From the NCBI GenBank assembly GCA_029204225.1, contig CM055103.1:43350604-43414603 (forward strand): DNA of 64,000 nucleotides. The letters are read 5' to 3'. Under the pieces are notes generated by a model that had not been told where the DNA came from, did not search any database, and saw only the letters and a program-made list of their open reading frames with translations. The stretch's first letter is position 1; the number at the start of each line of letters is the position of its first letter. The DNA is from Diphasiastrum complanatum. Lineage: Eukaryota; Streptophyta; Lycopodiopsida; Lycopodiales; Lycopodiaceae. Position numbers and translations under genes: made by a program. This document shows positions 20,646 through 32,122 of the stretch, piece by piece.

Positions 20646-22267
20646 ATGCCAGCGAGATATGTGTCAGGCAGCTCCGCTTCTACATCAGAAGAGTTATGTG
20701 GATTCAGTGGCGAACCACAGACTTTCAAGGAAGCGATTGAATGTCCAGAGAAGGACAGATGGATCCAAGCCATGAACGAAGAGATGGAGTCCATGAGAAA
20801 GAACCAGGAGTGGACGTTGCAGCCATTACCACATAAGCGCAAGACTGTCAAATGCAAATGGATTTTCAAGCTCAAATACGGACTAGATGGAAATGTCACA
20901 AAATACAAGGCAAGACTGGTAGTGAAGGGATTTTCTCAGAGATATGATATTGACTACTCTGAAACCTTCTCTCCTGTCATCAAACATTCGTCCCTACGTC
21001 TGTTATTTGCATATGCAGCAGCTTATGACCTCAGGATCCGCATTGTGGATGAGAAGACGACCTTCTTGCATGGCGAGCTAGACGAAGAGGTCTATATGGA
21101 TCAACCCCCCAGATATGTCTCAAATTCACTTCTTGACTATGCATGCAGAATGTATAGAAGTATCTACGATTTGAAACAGTCAGTCCGAAAATGGTACAAG
21201 AAGAAAGATCAAGCTTAAAATCATTAGGATTCAAGCCTCTGTTGGCTGATTCTAATGTGTATGTCAGAGTCACAGATGGACAGATCATCATTGTGGCTAT
21301 GTATGTGGACGACACTTTGATACTTTGCAAGAGTGAGCAGTTGATTGCTAAAGTGAAGACAGACATCTCGAAACATTTCAAGATCATGGATCTGGGAGAA
21401 GCCAGGTGTTACCTAGGCTTGCAAATTGAAAGGGTCTATGAGGGAGGTAAGCTATACCTTCACCAGTCCAGATACACCCAAAAGATCCTAGAAGACTTTG
21501 GGATGTTGAACTGCAAAGGAGCGAATGCTCCAATGCTCGCAGGGATGGTGCTGACAAACGATGACTGTCCAAAGACTGAGGAAGAGAGAGAACAAATGCA
21601 GCTCACACCCTACGGGAAGCTGATAGAATCACTGATGTACCTTGCAGACAACACACGCCCTCACATTGCCTATGCAGTGTTCAGGATGAGCCAATCCAGG
21701 CTCGACACATTGGAAGATTGCAAAACAAATTTTGCAATATCTTCAATTGATGAGGGATTACGGGTTGTGTTATTGTCGTGATGCAGATTTCAGGATGCTT
21801 TCCTATAGTGATGCTAGCTAGGCATCCCTCAAGGACGATTGTAAAAGCGTCTCAGGAGGATGCACCATCGCATCATGAGCAACAGTTCTCTGGGTCAGCA
21901 AGAAGCAAAGATGGCCAATGATATAATCTGGCTAAGGCAGTTTTTGGACGAATTGGACGAAACAAGAAACAAGCCTCTGGTCTTGTAGATGGATAACACC
22001 TCTGCAATACATCTAACAAAAGACCTTGTGTTCCATTCGAGAACAAAGCACATTGCGATCAAGTACCACTTGATCAGGGATCTAATTGAAAAGAGGATGT
22101 TGCAGACCACCTTCATTGGAACGAAAGACATGGTTGCTGACATCTTCACCAAAGCCCTGGACAAAGGACTTTTTGAGAGACAGAGGAGCAGTCTTGGGAT
22201 CGTAAAGCTATCATGCTTTGAGAGGGAGCTGAAGAAACAAAACGTTTCTATTTACAAACTTTGCTAG
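20646..22267 (+). pseudogene. RT and RNase H of family A
   Basis: RT blocks are CKWIFKLKYGLDGNVTKYKA, YSETFSPVIKHSSLRLL, HGELDEEVYMDQPPRYV and, after a frameshift near 21200, AMYVDDTLILCKSEQLI. The thumb GEARCYLGLQIERVYEGGK and PMLAGMVLTNDDCP follow. RNase H shows SYSDAS-like text with a stop near 21820 and QMDNTSAIHLTKD after a stop, then FHSRTKHIAIKYHLIRDLIE and [14 protein letters not shown]. The frame runs into the 3' LTR. Confidence 0.9.
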
Positions 22268-23222
22268 CTTCCAGCCCTCTGCCTGATGAAAATGTTTGCG
22301 AACATGAAAGTCAAGAGACACGAATCACGAAAGATTAGCGAACATTTGACAAGAAGACATGAACACGAAAGATTCACGAACAAGAATCTTTTGCGGTCCA
22401 GCACGAGGAGGTCAGACGACGGAGACGAAAGCAACGACGCTACACGAAAAATGTCGCGAAATTTTTTCTGCCCTCATGCTCCATGAAGGACCAAGCAAGG
22501 TCATACAAGTACCCAGAAGTACAGATGTCTGATCTAATAGCATGATGTCAGCAAATACACTCTAGCTTGTGGCTAATCCGCCACTCTTGTAATTCTCTGA
22601 TTAGTTGTAGATTTAATTACTCTAATCTAAAAGGTTACACAGAGCGACAATATACTTACTAGATGATACATAGAAAGAGGCATATAAAGAGATGTATGAA
22701 ACAATCTGATGCTAGTAAGCAATCAAGACGAAAAATACATAACAGAAGTCCGCCTGTGTGCGAGACAAGTTCCTATGATCAGGATCCACAGAGATCCACA
22801 AGTCCGCTAGTAAGCGAGACATTCACTCGTGAGAGAACTGTATTTCTCTCACGCCAACGCACTGTGTGGAACTGCATGCAGCGCTTGAAGAATCAGAGAA
22901 AAATCAATAGATGATCTTGTAGCCATTGTGCACATGTCACTTTTATGATGTATGATCTTGAATGCAAATGTGTCTGTTGTTATTCGAGTGTCTGATTTTC
23001 TCATTCATTTGATTCTGCACCTTGGTTGAAACTTTGTTGAATGCTACATTAATTTATAAACGTAGATCAACAGTGCTTGACTACATTCTAGAGGACTGTA
23101 GGAGTGATCCAGCTGGCAGTGACCAGCGATCGCATCTGAACTCCATCCAAATCACATTGAATCGTTTGCTTCACTTTCGCGACTGTTTCGCAACTGTTTT
23201 GCGTTCAGTTTTTCTTCCATCA
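22230..23222 (+). repeat. 3' LTR of family A copia
   Basis: A 993-bp partner of 16594-17578. It has clear point differences and small indels (for example extra TTTCGCAACTG-like bases near the right end), so the insertion is not recent. The preceding GAGAGGGAG is the likely polypurine tract. Confidence 0.93.
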
Positions 23223-23227
23223 ATTTA

Positions 23228-23909
23228 GGACCGTGAATGGATCTACAAAAGATCCACAAGAGTGATTGGATTCTTGCTTAACAATCTATCAAAAACTTAG
23301 AGACAAAAAAGTTGATCTAGATTGGCAATTAGACAAACAACAAGCAAGAACAATCAATAGCATTGATCAATCACCAAATCTGCCTTCACACATGTGTACT
23401 ACAGGCTGTAGTACAGCCTTCAAGTTGAGAAACAAGTAGAAATTGATTTGGTTGCATTTAGGTCACAAAAACTCAATGTAAATAGTGGAGTAGCTTGAGA
23501 TTGCCAATGAGCTCCAAAAATAATCTATCTTCTCAATATGGGAGCTTGGAATACATAGCAAATTCGACTTCCTTTGTAAAGGTAGGTGGATTTCCAGCAT
23601 GTATTAAGGAAGTTAACTCAACCTTTTTGTCCTAAAATGAAACCCTAGTCTATTTCCTAGAGTCATGCTTGGTAGATAGCTAGTTGGTCAATTTTCACCT
23701 TAAATCTAGAATTTAGGTCCTATAAACTAGGAATCACTACCAAAATGACATGACCAACCCTATGGACTTGACCTAACCTACATTAGGAGTTAATTTCCAT
23801 GTGTCATCTTGGCCTCACATGTGTGGAATCCACTTATGTACAAAATTTACATTATACTACATGGTTTTTATCAAACTAGATTTGCCAATTTTTGGCAATT
23901 CTTCACACT
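23228..23909 (-). repeat. Probable copia LTR on the minus strand
   Basis: Reading the minus strand, a purine tract TTTGAGGAGGAG (rc of 23910-23921) is followed by TGTGAAGAATTGCC, a typical polypurine-tract/LTR border. The LTR would run left from 23909 to a CA near 23232. It shares no obvious text with the plus-strand copia that follows, so two elements meet here. The far border and target duplication are not established. Confidence 0.5.
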
Positions 23910-24409
23910 CCTCCTCAAATTTAGCTTGATCTATTTACAACTCTCTTGATAGATGAATAAAGCTATTAGAAGTGTCTAAAAACTCTAGCTACAAACAAGG
24001 AACTTTTGAAAATCCAATAGAGAATGATGTCCATGAAGAATCTTTCACCACCTCTTAAAGGATCCCTTATAAGATGTTCCACAAATGTGTCTATATACAT
24101 GTAGCACACTTCAAAAATGTGTCTATGATTTTAAGAAGAAGCAGCAAATTCAGGCGTTTGTCCCAACATCTCTAGTCACCATCGATAGGCTTGGACCTAT
24201 GATGGTTCAACCACAACCTGAAGATATCCATGTCATACACCCAGGAGATTCATCTACTCAGGAACCAGCAGTTCGAAGGTCTACTTGACAATGACAACAA
24301 CTTGATCGATTCATCCCTCAAACATCTATCAGTAATGATGAACTACCTTTGTTGCAGAAGCATTGTCAATGTCAGATACAGACAAATGGAAAGATGCCAT
24401 GGACGGTGA

Positions 24410-25070
24410 GTATAACTCATTGATGAAGAACAAGACCTGGAGTCTTGTTGAAGGTACAAAACTAATTGACCCTAAATGATCTTCAAAGTGAAGCTTAAGC
24501 CAGATGGATCAATATCTAAATGGAAAGCTCAACTGGTGGTTAAAGGATATGAGCAAGTATTCGGGATAGATTACACTGACACTTTCAGTCCAATGGTAAA
24601 TCATCAATCTATTCGAACCTTGTTGGCTATAGCTGCTACAGCGGATATGGACGTTCATCAGATGGACGTCCAGACAGCATTCCTTAATGGATACATTCAA
24701 AAATATATTTATATCTATCAACCAAAAGGTTACATCCTTCAAGGCCAAGAGCATAAAGTATGTAAATTGCAGAAGGCTCTCTATGGGCTCAAGCAAGCTC
24801 GTAGGGCCTAGTTTAAAAGAATTAATCACTTCTTGTTGCAGCACCAATTTACTTCTTGTTCTACAGATTCAAATGTGTATCTCAAACAAGAAGGCCCAAG
24901 CTATGTCATAATAGCACTATATGTCGATGATTCTTTAATCATCAGCAATTCAAATCAGTTATTGTCTAAAAAAAATCTTTACTTTCACAAGAATTTGAAA
25001 CGACTGATTTAGGCTCGGTTCACTACCTACTTGGTATGGAGATTGCCAGAGATCGCGCAAGCAGGAGGAT
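24410..25070 (+). pseudogene. Copia RT of truncated element
   Basis: Blocks are [60 protein letters not shown] (stop replacing Trp) and ALYVDDSLIISNSNQLL. The stop and a frameshift near 24970 make it non-functional, but the palm region is close to intact. Confidence 0.88.
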
Positions 25071-25201
25071 CACAATAAGCCAAGAAACCTATCTAACCAA
25101 TGTACTTCACATATATGGCATGGCGGACTGTAAGCTGATAGATTCACCCATGGATCAAGGATCCAAACTATCAAAAGACATGTGCCCCATAACTAAAAGA
25201 G

Positions 25202-25860
25202 ATGTACATATACCCTTATCGGTCAATAATCGGATCGATAATGTATTCTATGATCTGCACTCGACCTGATCTTGCATATACAAGAAGCACACTATCACAA
25301 TACATGTCCAATCCAGGCTTACATTGCAAGGCTCTTCAAAGAGTATTGAAGTATATTCAAGCTACAAAGCACTATGCTTTGTGCTATAATGAAAATACAG
25401 AAGCTGCACTCACCTATTCAGATTCTGACTGGGTAGGAGACGCTAATACCAGGAAATCCACATCTGGTTACATATGTTTCCTTGCAGGAGGACCCATCTC
25501 ATGGAACAGTAGAAAACAGAAATGAATTTCTCTGTCCTTTACAGAATCTGAATATGTTGCAGCTACATCAGTAGTAAAAGAGATTATTTGGCTCAAGAAG
25601 TTACTACAGAATCTATAATTCTACAAATCAGTCCGACTCTACTTACGTACAACATGAGAGCTGTATAGCTCTATCTCTAAACCCACGAACTCATTCTAGA
25701 ACTAAACACATAGAAGTTTAGTTTCATTTTCTTAGAGAGAGTTCAGAGTAATGAAGTTGTATTAAGTTACTGCCATACAAAGAGTATGTTGGTTGACATT
25801 TTGAAAAAACCCTTGTCAAGAGATAAACATGCTACTTTGGTAGGTATTTTAAATCTCAAT
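25202..25860 (+). pseudogene. Copia RNase H of truncated element
   Basis: The frame YRSIIGSIMYSMICTRPDLA, then TYSDSDWVGDANTRKSTSGY and PISWNSRK shows RNase H with its first Asp. After a stop near 25523 the sequence continues as SFTESEYVAAT and decays toward the polypurine tract. Confidence 0.85.
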
Positions 25861-25897
25861 TCAGGTTCAGATTTATAGTAGTAAACTTAAGGGGGAG

Positions 25898-26329
25898 TGT
25901 CGAGTTAATCTTACTTCTACTCACTCTAACTACCCTCCAATTCACTCAAGGAAATCAGTCTCTTACAATAGTCTGAAAAAATGAACTGTTTCTTGCAATC
26001 TACAGTTTTACATGCAAACTTCAACAGGCGAGGAATGCAAGAAATGCGACAAAAGTGTTCTACTCAACATTTCAGGCAACCGAGGAATGCGAGGATCTGT
26101 AGATCTACACGTGACTTCGTACAGGACCTATCAACATCTTCACACTCCAGTGGATAACCGATCTACAAATCAACTACAGAAATGTTAATGATCTTGTAAT
26201 TGTAAAATTAGAATAACATAAGATCATCAAACAGCTGTATAAAAAAGAGCGATTAGAGACAGAATATCATCATACAGATGAGAGACATTGTAGAAGAACA
26301 GTATCTATCAGTCTGTGTCTGACTCCTCA
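25898..26329 (+). repeat. 3' LTR of truncated copia
   Basis: A 432-bp TGTC...CTCA unit preceded by a clear polypurine tract. It has a TATAAAA at 26238-26244 near its right end. No partner LTR is found in the window. Confidence 0.7.
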
Positions 26330-26333
26330 GAGT

Positions 26334-26334
<1 letters not shown>

Positions 26335-26408
<74 letters not shown>
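26335..26408. repeat. (AG)37 microsatellite
   Basis: Seventy-four bases of uninterrupted AG dinucleotide. Open frames running through it on both strands (poly Glu-Arg or Leu-Ser) are artefacts of the repeat. Confidence 0.98.
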
Positions 26409-26411
<3 letters not shown>

Positions 26412-29400
26412 CTCCTCCTTCCTATTTTTTGCTTGCAAAGGCCCTCCTCTTTTGGTTGGGTGTGATTCTTATGTGGATGATGAATGCTTGTTTGTTGTTG
26501 TTATCCAAGCACAATCATGACTAATCTCTAGCACAAGCACTCATCAATCTAATTTCATAAACTAATCCACAAAATCAACTCACAAGCAAAATAGGTGTTA
26601 GACCTACATTTTGAAGAAATCATTAGGATCCATAGGTAGTTTTCCTTTCATTGTTCACCTCCCTTAAGAAGATCAACCTCTTGAGGAGAAGATCTAGGGC
26701 CAAAGATGCCTAGATAAATCAAAGAAACCAAAAACCAAGAAAAGAGGAAACCAAAACCAAGAAAACACTTAAAATAAGAAGGAAAGAAAAGAGCCACACC
26801 TTTTGAATTAATCCATTCCATCTTTAGATCCTACACTAAGCTTGACAACCTTAGTTGGCTTAGATCCCCATTCCTATCACTCTGTTTACTCTCTCCCCAT
26901 CAGATCAAAACCCGTTACTACAAGCGACTACTCATTCGGAATAGATCCATAAAACCCCCACTTTGGCCTCTAGATCCACCTGTAATTAATCTACTTGAGA
27001 AGAAATTTAATTATGGCCAAAAACATGTTTGTTGCAAAATTTCTTTTACATAAGTCTAACTACAATTTTGGATGTTCATCACACATTAATTTGAAAGTAA
27101 ATTTCTTGCACCCTCATGTTCTTTTTGGCCCTTTTTGGTATAAAGACTAAGGGTAGAGAAAAAAATGTGCAAGAAAATTGTCTTGAAAGTAATGTGGCAT
27201 GCTTTTGGTACTTGAGCAAGGACTTTACAATTGTTAATGCCTTCAATCTAATTGGTTTTCTTTTTGGATTATTCTCCATTGAAACATAGCACATACTCTT
27301 TTAAAAGCATGATGAACCTTGCTTTTGAAAGTTTGTGTGTGGTTCTTTTGCAAAAGAAACTTAGATGCAAAATCCAAAACTTTAACACGAGGGCTCTTGA
27401 GGCATGAAGAAGAATATCTTTGTATGTGTTGCGACTTCTTTTCTAGTTGCATATCTTTTTTTAATATGGTTGATGCCTTTCTTAATTGTAGTTCTTCTTA
27501 TTAAATTTGTGTAATCTTTTTTATAATTGTTATAATTGTTGGATGTATGAATGTTGTCACGATTCTCTTTTGCCCGTGTCATTCATCTTATTGGCTAAGC
27601 ATTTTTTTAATACCCTCATTCAACGTAATTGTGCTTGCAAAATAACAACATAAAAAGAGTCTATGAAATTGCTGAAAATTACGCTTGATATTCTTCAAAC
27701 CTTCAATTAGAGCTAACTTGTTAAGTTTTTCCTTGTAGAATGAACTACTACAACAATGACCAATCAAATGCCAATTCGTTTCCTTTTCTTTTTCTGCACC
27801 TAAAACAAGACATCATCATTATATTGAGCCAAGTTTTAGGACTAACTACTACTTTGTTTGCCAGTGGCTAAATGAGATGGAAGTAATGAGGTTTTGCATG
27901 TGGCATGTTTCATGCCACTTGATTTAGTTCACATTGGCCTAGCCTCTATCCTTTATAGATTTGTCACATTTGTTGTTTCCAAACTACACTGAAATTGTTT
28001 CATTCATTTTGGTGTTTAGCATATGTTACTAAAAGTACAAACTAGAAATTCTATTAGTTCTTGTTAGTAGAAACAATTTAGATAGGCACAAAGGTGAAAC
28101 TTATTAGTTGTGTTGGAATGCTAGTGGTTGCTTACAAATAACCTGGAAATCCTCTACTTCACTAAATGACAGCAACTAGTATTAACTATTGTAGTTTCTT
28201 TTAAATTTCAGGACAAAAACAAAACAAAAAAATCATTTTAAACAAAGTTTTTTTCATTTTTCCAAGTTTTAGTGATTAGGAGGTCCGGCTCTAAAGATTG
28301 GAATCTACATACATGTTGAAGTGCATATGCAACAAACCTAATCATGTATCTATGCAAGTGCCTCGACATGATCAACTTTCAATGTGAGTAATGCGAAGTG
28401 TCCATCGTATCAAACAAAATTATCAATTTTTGGTTGTTGCATAAATCTTACGTATGCAACAGTGAATATTTTTACATTTTTCTAAAAGAACTGTTACAAA
28501 AGGCTCCACAAAATATTTAAAAAAGTTATGGACAACTCAATGCTATTATGAGGAGTGACTAATTACCATTACCAAATCCTATATTTAAAAAAATGTGGAC
28601 TTGAATGGATCAATGCCATCTTATAAAAAGCTATATGAAACTATAAAACTAAGCAACTTATGATATGTTTTCATACTTTCTTGAAGAGATTTGTCATGTG
28701 CCAAAGCATCTTAATATCTAACCCATTCTTGAACATCAAACTAGCATGGTGAAAGCAAGAAAAACAAGAAAGTAGTCAAAACTCAAAAAACTTTCATTAG
28801 ATTAGGCAAAGTAAGATAGAAATCTCCATTGCTAAAAATCATTCAATACATTAAACCTTAAACTAGAGCATGATCAAGCTCTCGTGTGATGATAGGCACA
28901 TGAACCAAGATCAACAAAAAAGCTCTCGAAGAGAAGCTCCAAATCACATAGAAAGTTTAAAATCATACTAATGTAGAATAGCCTCAAATTTTAGCATGAT
29001 TTTAGCTATTTATAATGGCCCTTGGTGCCTGTAATATGAGTTTGGAGCCTTATTTGGCTAGATTGGGCCTTACAACCATTCCTATAAGTCCCGCTATTTA
29101 CAAATATTGTGTGGTTGTTCAAGTCTTCTTATTAACTATTACACTGACTAGTCTTATTCTAGTTTAGCACCATGGCTATATTTAGCATTACTTATTATTG
29201 AGCACATGAGTTAATTATGGGACATGACACTCCCTAAGCATTTTTTCCCTAAAAATCAAGACCATGTGTGTCAAGTATCATGCTCCATGAGTCCTTTAGC
29301 AATTTTCAACATCTTTGAGCACCTCTTAACATAGAAAAGATCCTCCAAGTACTATTTTCATATGGTAATCTATCACAACCAATTAAATAATGTTATACTC

Positions 29401-30747
29401 ATTGTATGATCTATAGTTCTTTACTACAATGCCCAACTATTGCCTCTAATTTTTTATTAATTGAGTTGGAGATTTGAAATTGCTTTTGAATATCCATTAG
29501 AAAACTCTATAGATTCACAAGTTTCTTTTGAGTTGATAGCCCTTGAAGATGACCAACGAAGATATTAATGATGCATATTGCACACATCAATATACTCGTT
29601 TGTCTACTTCTCTGGACTTTTGTCAATTCAAATTTGTCATCTAAAATTATTGCCTCATCCAATTCATCTAGTTAAAAGCAGTTCAAGTCTACTCTTGGTG
29701 CATTCATGAAAACAAGATCAGTTTCAATGTCCTATTGAAAATGGATAGCTATATATCCATTGGTTTCTCTTGTGAACAAAATATTTTGTACACTTAAAAA
29801 TTTTAGCCACATCCTACTGAAGTTCACATTTTCCAAAAATACTTCAATAGCCCCTTGTTGCCCATGTAAAAGCTCTTTTGGGTGAGGTGATTTGGGAATA
29901 CCCATTGCACCTCCTTGATTCTTTTTTAAGCATAATGAATTTGAAAAAAAAAAAAGTTGAAATATATTTGTTCATACCATCACTTTTTTATGTTGAAGTT
30001 TGTACTTTGATCGATCTGAGGAATTTTGTTGATGTAGTGGTTGATAATGAGCAAAACACAGTGGTATAGAAGTTTGTCCTGCCAACTTTTTCAAGATAAT
30101 TGAATTGATCGATAAGCTCATGCTAGTTCACAATACCCAATTGACACTGATTTTGGCCTTGATATCCACAACCATCAAACCAAAGTTCATCATGACTATC
30201 ACATTGTGCAACCGATTCATCTACAACCCGATCTGTTCATTGTGATCCTCATATTGTTAGTCAAATATACGATCGTCATTCTAGTCTTCATATTGATAGT
30301 CTTCAGTGAAATCTTCACTTTGGTCCCACTCACCTTCCGTATCATTGTCGTTACCATCATTACAACGGTTTTCCAATAAAAGCAAAGACTTTCACCAATA
30401 TAAATAACTATTAAAAGGAGACAAAGTATAGTGCAAATAACACTTCTACATAATAGAGCTTGTTGAGCTCATAAATTTTGTTGTTTATTACGTTGAAATC
30501 TGAATCCAAACAGAGAAGGTATGGGAGTTCAAAAATTGGTGAAAGAAAATGAAAATATAACAACTCAAAATTAGGAGATTATATAAAATTAAATAATGAG
30601 TAATTGTTACAAAGGTACTAATGTGGTTGCACAATTCTATGCAGGTGTTGGACTAGTACTTTTGCTTTACTGCACTAAAACAGAAGAATATAGAAAATGG
30701 GGTTTCTAACAAAAATTTGAAAAATGTCTGGATAATGTGATGTTACC
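26409..30747. other. 4.3-kb AT-rich spacer without recognised gene
   Basis: No reading frame with a known motif and no LTR border could be supported here. Long A/T runs, poly-A tracts (for example near 29942) and short open frames are typical of old, unrecognisable transposon sequence. The minus strand at 29990-30400 looks weakly coding-like (acidic, DTEGEWDQSEDF) but has stops throughout. Confidence 0.5.
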
Positions 30748-31210
30748 ACGCTGCTCCCTCTCCTTCCCTCGCTGCTCCTTCTCCTTCCCTCGCTGCCCCT
30801 TCCTGTAACCTCCTCGCTGCTCCTTCCCCCCTCGCTGCCCCTTCCCTCGCTGTTGCTCCTTCCCTCGCTGCTCCTTCTTCCCCCCTTGCTGCCCCTTCCC
30901 TCGCTGCCCCCTCCCTCGATGCTCCTTCTTGCCCCCTCGCTGCCCCTTCCCTCGCTGCTCCCTCCCCTAACCCCCTCGCTGTTCCTTCCCCTTCCCCCCT
31001 CGCTGCTCCATCCCCCCCCCTCGCTGACCTCCCTGATCTCCTAGCTGCCACCCCTCACCCATCCTCCTCGCTGAACCCTCCTTGTCACCCCCCTCACCTC
31101 ATCCCCTCGCTGATCCCTCACCTCACCCCCTCGCTGATCTCTCACCTCACCCCATTGTCATTCCAGCCCCCCCCCCCCTCGTTGCCACTTCACCTCACCC
31201 CCTTGATGAC
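30748..31210 (+). repeat. Pyrimidine-rich minisatellite at the LINE 5' end
   Basis: Irregular tandem units of 15-18 bp built on CCCTCGCTGCTCCTTCC fill 30748-31010. They change to units like CACCCCCTCGCTGATC from 31050 on. The strand is almost free of A until 31030. It lies where a LINE 5' UTR or promoter would be and runs directly into the proline-rich start of ORF1. Confidence 0.85.
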
Positions 31211-32081
31211 CCATCTCCCTCTCCTACTACAACTCTCACCCCCCTCTCTGATGGCTGCTCCCCTGATTCAGCTCCTCTTCTGTCTTCTGACCCTATTCTT
31301 CCCACACCTACCATTGCTCACTCTTCCTCCTTCACGGCACCATAGTCTACAGCCAATATTCCGTATACGCCTTCTAAATCAATTGAACTTTTCTCATCTT
31401 GGCAGATTGATCAATTCAAGGCAGATTTCCAATTTTTGCGGTATGAAATTTCACAGCTGAAAGGAACGGTTACTTCTTTGGTCAACGAGAAGAAGCTATT
31501 GCAGTCCAAGGTTGCCTCACTCGAACAATCCATCGGAATCAAACAGGCCGCAGCTTCGGAATCCACCACCAACATCCTACGCGCTAGAAACCAAGATTGA
31601 GAAGCAACACGAAGAGGCCCTTTCCTGGGCATCAGTTTTGAAAAAGGGCACCAAACCCAGCGCTCCCATCTCCTCAGTTATCTCAGCCACCATCTCAGAA
31701 AAGAAATCTCGAGACCAAAAATCCCACAATATTAGAGTTCGTGGAGTTCTAGATACACAGGATGCATTGGCTGAAGCTAAACGCTTTCTCGACATCACTC
31801 TCGGGCACAAGACAGAGGGGTTAGACACCGCATGGAGGACCACTAGAGATGCAGCCACACTCATTCTTCGTTTCACCTCCCTCGAGAGTCGTCGAGATGC
31901 TTTGCGGTGCAGAGCTAAGCTACGTGGTACCACTATCTACATGGACGACGACCTCACATATATCCAGGTAGAGGAGAGGCGTAAGGCCTTTCAGGCAGCC
32001 CGTGAGTCTGGCAGACGAGTCATTTACCGAGATGGACGAGTGTGTTTTCTTGACAGCGCACCTAGCAGCTCCCAGTGCTAG
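31037..32081 (+). pseudogene. LINE ORF1 protein, one stop and one frameshift
   Basis: The frame open from 31037 encodes a Pro/Ser-rich N-terminus (SPHPLADPSPHPLADLSPHP), meets a TAG at 31343-31345, and continues in the same frame as a coiled coil (FLRYEISQLKGTVTSL, KKLLQSKVASLEQSI). Near 31570 the frame shifts, and the next block has LETKIEKQHEEALSWASVLK. An RRM-like part follows (SHNIRVRGVLDTQDAL, DAATLILRFTSLESRRDALR), then the C-terminal RNA-binding tail (EERRKAFQAARESGRRVIY). This is the usual ORF1p plan of L1-like elements: coiled coil, RRM, C-terminal domain, binding LINE RNA. No ATG precedes the Pro-rich part in frame, so the true start is unclear. It ends at TAG 32079-32081. Confidence 0.8.
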
Positions 32082-32122
32082 GGATTTGGGGTCCCCGGGT
32101 TTGGGAGTGCCCCGGGGCCCCA
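32079..32122 (+). promoter_or_regulatory. UAG stop plus downstream hairpin between ORF1 and ORF2
   Basis: ORF1 and ORF2 are in the same frame, divided only by TAG at 32079-32081. Five bases later a stem starts: 32087-32099 pairs with 32111-32122 as 12 base pairs (11 G-C and one U-A) with one bulged U at 32092 and an 11-nt loop. The layout resembles structure-assisted stop readthrough sites. Function is inference. Confidence 0.5.

Larger units (their letters stand above)
16594..23222 (+). mobile_element. Complete copia element, family A
   Basis: A 6.6-kb plus-strand copia with LTRs at 16594-17578 and 22230-23222, an ATTTA duplication (16589-16593 and 23223-23227), and a tRNA-iMet primer site at 17580. 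The full order gag, zinc knuckles, protease, GAG-pre-integrase, integrase, RT and RNase H is present, but with several stops and frameshifts, including a stop in the protease active site. The gag region carries a 372-bp tandem duplication. Rearranged relatives of the same family lie at 45534-49893. Confidence 0.95.
24085..26329 (+). mobile_element. 5'-truncated copia with 3' LTR
   Basis: Integrase-RT linker, RT, RNase H, polypurine tract and one LTR are present. Gag, protease and integrase are missing. RT begins near 24440, and the RNase H tail has many stops after 25620. AAGGGGGAG at 25889-25897 precedes an LTR of 432 bp (TGTCGAG at 25898 to CTCCTCA at 26329). No matching 5' LTR is visible, so the element was truncated or recombined. 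The microsatellite directly after the LTR may be its insertion site. Confidence 0.85.

Noticed and set aside
26335-26408. The AG tract as the (TC) tail of a second, minus-strand LINE
   Set aside because: The bases to its right do not match the LINE 3' UTR before the TC tail at 40934.
26253-26524. Open frames on both strands through the AG microsatellite
   Set aside because: They consist of Glu-Arg or Leu-Ser dipeptide repeats forced by the AG dinucleotide; no flanking protein motif.
29990-30400. Possible acidic minus-strand coding region
   Set aside because: Too many stops and no motif; cannot be told from chance.
30743-31051. Minus-strand open frame rich in Gly, Ala, Arg and Glu
   Set aside because: It is the reverse of the LINE 5' pyrimidine minisatellite; the absence of stops follows from base composition.
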